Origin: Betaproteobacteria bacterium SG8_41
Lineage (GTDB): Bacteria > Pseudomonadota > Gammaproteobacteria > Burkholderiales > SG8-41
DNA: 64,000 nucleotides
Reading direction: 5' to 3'
NCBI GenBank assembly: GCA_001303585.1
Contig: LJTT01000012.1
Span: 32,929-96,928 of the forward strand
In this document: positions 59,102-64,000 of the stretch, piece after piece
Layout of the letters: each line of letters opens with the position of its first letter
Position numbering within the stretch: the stretch's first letter is position 1
The notes under the pieces: model-generated
The model's database searches: none
Told to the model about the DNA's origin: nothing
What the model saw: only the letters and a program-made list of their open reading frames with translations
Translations under genes and position numbers: made by a program

Positions 59102-60538
59102 ATGACCATGGCGACAGCTGCCGAGCCCGCGAATGCGCTGCCACGCGGCTATTCTTTGAATGAGTACCGCATCGAATCCGTGCTGGGTGCCGGCGGATTC
59201 GGCATGACCTACCTCGCGACCGACGCCAATCTCAACCTCCAGGTCGCGCTGAAGGAATACCTGCCGGGTGAATTTGCCTTGCGCAACCCCGATAACTCCG
59301 TGCAGCCTCTGGAAGGCGAAGCAGGCGAATCCTTCCAATGGGGGTTGCAGCGCTTTCTGGACGAGGCGCGGACCCTCGCCTCGTTCCATCATCCGAACAT
59401 CGTGCGCGTCATGCGCTTTTTCGAGGCCAACTGCACCGGCTACATGGTGATGGAGTTCGTCAACGGAAAGCCACTCACCGACTGGATCACGGCACGCCGT
59501 CCGCTCTCCCGGCAGCCCCTGCTCAGGATCATAGAGCCGCTGCTCGACGGCCTGGAGGTGATTCATAACGCGGGCTATCTACACCGCGACATCAAGCCCG
59601 CGAATATCTACGTTCGTGGCGATGGAAGCCCCGTGCTGCTTGATTTTGGCTCAGCGCGGCATCTCACGAGCGGCGACCAGGAAATGACCGCGATCGTGAC
59701 GCCGGGTTACGCCCCCCTCGAGCAATACCATAGCCACGGGAAACAGGGCCCCTGGAGCGACATTTATTCCTTCGGCGGCGTGCTCTACTGGATGGTGACG
59801 GGAACCAAACCCCCCGAAGCCGTTGCGCGTGCGCACGAGGACGTGATGGTCCCGGCCGTGCGCGCGGGTTTCGCGGGCGTGCACGGCCCTGAATTGCTCA
59901 TGGCAATCGATTGGGCGCTCAAGCCGCGCGAGGCCGAGCGCCCGCAGAGCATAGACGAGTTCCGGCGAGCGCTGGCGGGCGAGCCGCCGGCCGCTGCGTT
60001 CGAGCGCACGCTGTCCGAGCCTGTCGTGCCACGGACCATCGCGTCGCCGACGCAGGCGCCTTCTCGGCAAAGCGGCGCGGTGTTCGACGCCGCGCTGTTG
60101 AAATGGCTGGAAACGGAGTTGGCGAAGCACATCGGGCCCATCGCGACCGTGGTGGTAAAGAGCGCAGCCAAGAAAGCCGTTTCGGTTGACGCACTGTGCC
60201 GGGCTGTTGCCACGGAAATCGGCGACGAGAAGGAGCGGGATGCCTTCACAAAGAGGTTCGCCGGAGCCGAAAAGTCGGGGCGGCTGACGGGGCCGGCCCC
60301 GGAAAGCGTGACCCGGGACGAGTCGATCTCCCGCAAGTTCTCCGACAAGACACTGCAGCAGGCGGAAACCTCGCTCGCGCAATACATTGGCGCGATCGCC
60401 AAGCTGGTGGTCAAGCGGGCTGCAGCGAAGGCACGTGACGAGGCCGAGCTCTACCTGCTGATCGCCGACGAGATCAAGGACGTCAACGAACGCAAGACGT
60501 TCGTCCGCAAAGCGGTTCAGGCTTCGCGCAAACGCTGA
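59102..60538 (+). CDS. Ser/Thr protein kinase with duplicated C-terminal helical domain
   Basis: A 478-residue soluble Hanks-type kinase: GAGGFG (29-34), Lys51, HRD (161-163), DFG (181-183), TPGYAPLEQY. After a Pro/Ala linker come two related helical modules, 328-386 (ELAKHIGPIATVVVKSAAKK) and 414-471 (SLAQYIGAIAKLVVKRAAAK), each about 58 residues. I do not know an experimentally defined role for them; their pattern suggests a small dimerising or ligand-binding bundle. It has no TM segment and no EF-hand, unlike the two kinases upstream. GGAGAGGG precedes the ATG. Confidence 0.9.
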   Translation: MTMATAAEPANALPRGYSLNEYRIESVLGAGGFGMTYLATDANLNLQVALKEYLPGEFALRNPDNSVQPLEGEAGESFQWGLQRFLDEARTLASFHHPNIVRVMRFFEANCTGYMVMEFVNGKPLTDWITARRPLSRQPLLRIIEPLLDGLEVIHNAGYLHRDIKPANIYVRGDGSPVLLDFGSARHLTSGDQEMTAIVTPGYAPLEQYHSHGKQGPWSDIYSFGGVLYWMVTGTKPPEAVARAHEDVMVPAVRAGFAGVHGPELLMAIDWALKPREAERPQSIDEFRRALAGEPPAAAFERTLSEPVVPRTIASPTQAPSRQSGAVFDAALLKWLETELAKHIGPIATVVVKSAAKKAVSVDALCRAVATEIGDEKERDAFTKRFAGAEKSGRLTGPAPESVTRDESISRKFSDKTLQQAETSLAQYIGAIAKLVVKRAAAKARDEAELYLLIADEIKDVNERKTFVRKAVQASRKR

Positions 60539-60693
60539 GCGGCCGTAAATCGTGAATCGTGAACCGAACCTGTCTTTGGTTGCGTCCGGTCCTATCTAGG
60601 GCGTAGTTTCCTAATATTACGATTCACGGATTGCTCTGCGTTCATCGGCGTTAACGTGCGGCTAGAAATGCGTTTTGAACTTTCAGACCGTTT
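60539..60693. repeat. CGTGAAT heptamers, inverted pair, plus 10-mer copy
   Basis: CCGTAAATCGTGAATCGTGA (60543-60562) faces AATATTACGATTCACGGATT (60613-60632). GCGTTCATCGGCGTTAAC (60638-60655) is a 10-mer family copy before the hydrolase stop. Confidence 0.75.
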
Positions 60694-61548
60694 CTAGCTC
60701 GAGAGGAATTGGCGCACGATCCCGATCTGGTCCGGCGTTAGCAGCATGGGGGCGTGCCCTATGCCGGCGAATTCCACCAGCCTGGGACGCGGGCCGCGCT
60801 GAGTCATTTGAAGCGCGACCTCGCGCGGCAGAAGGTCGGATTCTGAGCCCCGGATGAGCAGCGTGGGACACGAGATCTGGTCCCAGACGCCCAGCAAATT
60901 GACGTCCTCCAGCGCGCTCTCCCGGAAGGGGATACCAATGCCAGGGTCATAATTGAATCCCCATGATCCATCCGCATGTTTTAATGCGCTGTGGTGCGTC
61001 AGGTGGTGCCACTGCTCATTCGTGAGTGGACCGAATGGCGCGGACACGGTGCGCATATAGGCGGCAAGCTCCTCGAAACTGGTGAAGCGCGGGTCCTTTC
61101 CGACGTACGCGGCCAGTCGCTCCAGCGCGGCCCTGGGGACGATCATGCCGACGTCATTGACGACGAGCCGCTCGATCGGGCTTTTAGGCTGCGAGGCGAG
61201 GAGCATGCCAAGGATGCCGCCCATCGAGGTGCCGACCCAGTGGAGATGCCGCGGCCCACTCCCCGCAGTCACGCGCGCGATGAGGGCTGCCATGTCCGCG
61301 CAGTACTGGGCGTAGCTGTAATCTTTCTTGTCCTCGAGCCACTCGCTCTTGCCGCGGCCCACGATATCGGGACAAACCACCCGGAACGCGGGCATCAGTG
61401 CCTGCGCGAGCGCATCGAAGTCTCGGCTGCTGCGGGTCAGCCCATGGGCGCAGATCACGATGTCCGAGGCGTCCGGGTCCCCCCATTCGACGTAATGCAT
61501 CCGGTGGAACCCGTTCTTGCCAAGGCACAGCAGATCAACGTCGCGCAT
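60694..61548 (-). CDS. Alpha/beta hydrolase
   Basis: A 284-residue alpha/beta hydrolase. AHGLTRSSRDF (oxyanion), GTSMGG with the nucleophile Ser, Asp in the GSESDLLP region and GIGHAPML with the His form a complete triad. Residues 3-20 (DVDLLCLGKNGFHRMHYVEW) are typical of the many paralogues annotated as alpha/beta hydrolase in Burkholderiales. Convergent with the third kinase gene. Substrate unknown. Confidence 0.88.
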   Translation of the reverse strand: MRDVDLLCLGKNGFHRMHYVEWGDPDASDIVICAHGLTRSSRDFDALAQALMPAFRVVCPDIVGRGKSEWLEDKKDYSYAQYCADMAALIARVTAGSGPRHLHWVGTSMGGILGMLLASQPKSPIERLVVNDVGMIVPRAALERLAAYVGKDPRFTSFEELAAYMRTVSAPFGPLTNEQWHHLTHHSALKHADGSWGFNYDPGIGIPFRESALEDVNLLGVWDQISCPTLLIRGSESDLLPREVALQMTQRGPRPRLVEFAGIGHAPMLLTPDQIGIVRQFLSS

Positions 61549-61820
61549 GGTGGTTCGTCTTGGGTGAAGGTCAAGCGTGGATTATAGAGATCGGCAGCCA
61601 GGTCGGTCGCCTCTTGCTCGCGACAAGAGCCGGCCTGAAAACCGCCCGAAACCCGAGGATGATCAACCACGGAACCACACGAAATTGCACGGACGAAGAC
61701 CAAAGCCAAGGAATGCGCTGTAAAAGGGCAACATTTTCCGCGTGCTTCGATGTGGGTCCGTGGCCATGTCGTTCTTGAGGAGCGTGCTGGCCATTGTGAC
61801 GGGCGAATCAAAGCAGTCCG
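61549..61820. other. 272-nt intergenic region, nothing clear
   Basis: ATGATCAACCACGGAACCAC and ACGAAATTGCACGGACGAAG (about 61659-61698) are weakly similar to the GGACGC repeat family. No gene, terminator or strong promoter is seen. Confidence 0.4.
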
Positions 61821-62717
61821 TCAAAAGAAAAGGAATAGGGAGGCGATGCCGGCTCCAAAGAAGACCAGCAGGTGAATGGCGCTCCAGAAGGCAAAGCGAC
61901 GCCCGAGTTTGTCGGGCATCTCGTTGGCGAGCAGGAACAGGCGCCCGTCTCGCGGCTTGCGCAGCAGATGCACGCCATCGCGCGCCCGAATCTCGGCATG
62001 TCGCTGGCGGACTTCACGGCGCGCCTGAAGGCGGGCAAGCTCCCATTCCTTGAGATCGATAGTACCGTCGCCGTTCAGGTCGAAGCGCTCGTGCAGCGTG
62101 GCGCGATCCTGCTTCCAGTCGGCAAGCGTGGCGCTGATATCAGCCCGTTCGTCGAGCTCGGCGTTGCCGCCGCCCCGGGTGATGAACTCGCCGATCGCGT
62201 AGAGCGGACCTTGCGGAAGCAGCAGCCACTCCGTGTAGCGATAATCGCCCTCGGTCCAGACCTGCTTGCGGTTCGAGAGGACTTCCGCGCCCTCGGGGGA
62301 GACCACGCACTGCCCGCTGTCGTCAACCAGCAGAAAGTGCGCGACGCTCGCCCCGCTGTCGACATATTGCCATTTGTCGTTGGAGCCCTTGCGCTCGATG
62401 TAGTAACGGAACCAGCAGCACGGCAGGAAGGTGAGTTTGCTGACCAACGGCTCGCCATCGAGCTGCCTGGACCGCCCAAAAAGCTCCACGTAGCCTTGTG
62501 CGGCAGAGGCAACCCTGGAGGTGGGCAAATCGTGGATGTAACGGTAGCGACGATAGGCCAGGATCCAGGCAATGAAGCTTACGAGCGCCACCGCGCCAAG
62601 CGCATAAGGCCACAGGCGGCCGGATTCGTCCTGCGCCGCGAAGAGCAGGATGACCAAATGAAAGCCGCTGGTCACCCACTCCGACTTGTTGAAGCGGAAT
62701 CTGAATGCGCCGACCAT
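61821..62717 (-). CDS. GIDE-domain membrane protein with an EF-hand
   Basis: A 298-residue protein: TM segments at about 15-27, 35-54 and 278-297, with a GIDE (MUL1/E3-like BAM) domain between (ASAAQGYVELFGRSRQLDGE, LPCCWFRYYIERKGSNDKW). Residues about 213-224 form an EF-hand loop, DLNGDGTIDLKEWE. GIDE proteins commonly sit beside lemA in bacteria, as here (25 nt downstream of LemA on the same strand). It is expected in the inner membrane. The EF-hand links it to the calcium theme of the nearby kinases. Confidence 0.83.
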   Translation of the reverse strand: MVGAFRFRFNKSEWVTSGFHLVILLFAAQDESGRLWPYALGAVALVSFIAWILAYRRYRYIHDLPTSRVASAAQGYVELFGRSRQLDGEPLVSKLTFLPCCWFRYYIERKGSNDKWQYVDSGASVAHFLLVDDSGQCVVSPEGAEVLSNRKQVWTEGDYRYTEWLLLPQGPLYAIGEFITRGGGNAELDERADISATLADWKQDRATLHERFDLNGDGTIDLKEWELARLQARREVRQRHAEIRARDGVHLLRKPRDGRLFLLANEMPDKLGRRFAFWSAIHLLVFFGAGIASLFLFF

Positions 62718-62742
62718 CCCGACGCCCGGCCTTCCGCGGTGA

Positions 62743-63318
62743 TCAGACGCTGAAGAGCTGCTTCATGTTTACATCAGCCTTTTCCGCCTCGCCGAACTCG
62801 AGCAGCTGCGCCTGCTTGAAGTTGAACATACCGGCGATGATGGTGTCGGGGAACTGCTCGACGCGCACATTGTTGACGTTCACCGACTCGTTGTAGAACT
62901 CACGCCGGTCGGCGATCGCGTTCTCCAGGCTCGAGATGCGGGCCTGCAACTGCTGGAAACTCTGGTTGGTCTTGAGGTCCGGATAGGCCTCCGCCAGTGC
63001 GAAAAGATGGCCGAGTGTCGCGCGCAAGGCGCCTTCAGCCTGGCCCAGCTCAGGGATGTTCTGCGTCTCGCGGGCAGCGAACACCTTGGAGCGCGCTTCC
63101 ATGACCTTCTGGAGGGTTTCCTGCTCGAACTTCATGTACTGTTTGCAGGTTTCCACCAGCTTGGGCAATTCGTCGTGCCGCTGCTTGAGAAGCACATCGA
63201 TATTGGCCCAGGCCTTCGCGACGTTGTGCTTCAGCTGGACCAGGTTGTTGTAGAGCATGGTCGCGTAGACCACGATCACCAGCAGCGTGCCCAGCACGAT
63301 AGCGGTTCCGATACCCAT
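62743..63318 (-). CDS. LemA family protein
   Basis: A 191-residue LemA protein: one N-terminal TM (about 4-24), then helical YNNLVQLKHNVAKAWANIDV and LLKQRHDELPKLVETCKQYM, later FYNESVNVNN and the FPDTIIAGMFNF motif. GGGAGAGG lies before ATG 63318. The family is widespread, of unclear function, and often found with GIDE, DUF4139 or TPM-type membrane genes. Confidence 0.92.
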   Translation of the reverse strand: MGIGTAIVLGTLLVIVVYATMLYNNLVQLKHNVAKAWANIDVLLKQRHDELPKLVETCKQYMKFEQETLQKVMEARSKVFAARETQNIPELGQAEGALRATLGHLFALAEAYPDLKTNQSFQQLQARISSLENAIADRREFYNESVNVNNVRVEQFPDTIIAGMFNFKQAQLLEFGEAEKADVNMKQLFSV

Positions 63319-63479
63319 TACGCCTCTCCCGTCATGGAGTTGGCGCACATTCTATCCCAGCGCCATGACGGAAGCATGGCACTTCCGCACACTGAGTGCC
63401 GATGGCGTTCAGTGTGCCGAGTGCCATGTCCCAGGTTCAAAGTTCCAAGCGAGAAACTTCCCGCTCGACAAGCACCCAG

Positions 63480-63521
63480 CCTGAAACCTGAAACCTGAAA
63501 CCTGAAACCTGAAACCTGAAA
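63480..63521. repeat. AAACCTG heptamer array
   Basis: Five to six head-to-tail copies of CTGAAAC run from 63481 to about 63521. Adjacent CCACCGCAGGTGG (63527-63539) is a small hairpin just after the DUF4139 stop, read on the minus strand. Confidence 0.85.
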
Positions 63522-63543
63522 CCAGCCACCGCAGGTGGCCCGG

Positions 63544-64000
63544 TCACCAGGAGTAATGAACCGTATAGCGCAGCACGGCCTCTCCGCCCGCTGCCACCCG
63601 GAGCGGAAAATGCACCGTACGCGCGTCCTGCTTCTCGAAGGGATGCGTTTTCTCGAGAATCGTCCAGTTGATCCAGCGATAGAGGTTCTCCTTGACGATG
63701 ACCGTCACGGCCTCCTTTTTGTGGTTGCGCAGCTTCACCTCGATTTCCTCGGTCATTTGCCTGCGGGAGGTGTCGACGCTGAAGCTCATCTGGCGCCGTT
63801 CGCCCACCACGTCGAATGCCGAACCCAGTTTTACGCGGACCTTCTCATCCTCGGGTGTATGATCGATCGCATCCTCTCCAATGAACTCAAGCGTGGCATC
63901 GGCTGAATCCAGCTTGGACACGCGCATGCGCCCGGCCGGAAGAGGCCTGCCCATGTTGTTGCCTTTGGCGTTCTTGAAACCCAGGTAGACATCCACCTTT
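63544..64000 (-). CDS. DUF4139 domain protein, C-terminal part (5' end beyond the window)
   Basis: The frame runs off the right edge; 152 residues are visible. They match the C-terminal portion of DUF4139 proteins: VYLGFKNAKGNNMGRPLPAG, RVKLGSAFDVVGERRQ and TVIVKENLYRWINW, ending in RYTVHYSW. A GTG at 63996 is an internal Val, not a start. Function unknown; family members are usually exported. Its TGA stop lies in a GTGACC sequence. Confidence 0.83.
   Translation of the reverse strand, partial: KVDVYLGFKNAKGNNMGRPLPAGRMRVSKLDSADATLEFIGEDAIDHTPEDEKVRVKLGSAFDVVGERRQMSFSVDTSRRQMTEEIEVKLRNHKKEAVTVIVKENLYRWINWTILEKTHPFEKQDARTVHFPLRVAAGGEAVLRYTVHYSW

Noticed and set aside
1..64000. tRNA, rRNA, insertion sequence or prophage genes
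   Set aside because: No transposase, integrase or phage motif was seen in any frame, and no cloverleaf-like or rRNA-like segment was recognised by eye.

Overview
The window is about 62 to 64 per cent G+C by eye and reads like the chromosome of a betaproteobacterium, most likely a Burkholderiales relative. The main clue is the number of Bug/TctC periplasmic receptors (five, one cut by the left edge), together with tripartite tricarboxylate transporter genes, class III CaiB/BaiF CoA-transferases, MmgE/PrpD proteins and small glutathione transferases. No rRNA, tRNA, transposase, integrase, CRISPR array or phage gene is visible, and no recognisable DNA-binding transcription regulator was found.

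Layout. 2-7744 (+): the end of a Bug receptor, then MmgE/PrpD, a TcuA-like flavoprotein, two amidohydrolases and two isocitrate/isopropylmalate-type dehydrogenases, which together suggest catabolism of a tricarboxylate. 8033-18487: GST, amidase, secreted proteins, an AlgE-like porin, CoA-transferase, Bug receptor, atypical SDR, bicupin and a small ion channel. 18715-21783 (-): enoyl-CoA hydratase plus a SucC/SucD-like CoA ligase pair. 22716-32775 (-): a long co-directional block with a GlcG/HbpS protein, Gfo/Idh/MocA dehydrogenase, tctC-tctB-tctA, a second Bug receptor, a split ThDP decarboxylase, aldehyde dehydrogenase, a DUF3012 lipoprotein and a hydrolase. 32875-37814 (+): acyl-CoA dehydrogenase, CoA-transferase, old yellow enzyme and D-tartrate dehydratase. 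38672-44504 (+): ModA-like protein, VOC protein, tctB-tctA-tctC and MmgE/PrpD. 44621-48556 (-): two DapA-family lyases, SDR and a beta-hydroxyacid dehydrogenase. 48740-54428: GST, HNH, GYD, acyl-CoA ligase, SDR and a DsbA/FrnE-like protein. 54641-64000: three Ser/Thr kinases (two with EF-hands), a haem-binding HAMP protein, DUF1992, a hydrolase, GIDE, LemA and DUF4139.

The genes fit a free-living organic-acid scavenger: periplasmic receptors and TTT pumps bring in carboxylates, CoA ligases and CoA-transferases activate them, and dehydrogenases, lyases and hydratases degrade them. The right end is a separate signalling and membrane-maintenance region.

Two things stand out. First, the DsbA/FrnE-like gene at 53787-54428 has an in-frame TGA exactly at the first cysteine of its CPWC active site, followed at the right distance by a small hairpin with a GCAA loop, so it is a candidate selenoprotein. 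Second, most intergenic gaps hold short degenerate repeats of several unrelated sequence families (7, 10 and 13 nt units). Many share one plan, direct array, unique spacer, inverted array, with a preferred orientation after stop codons.
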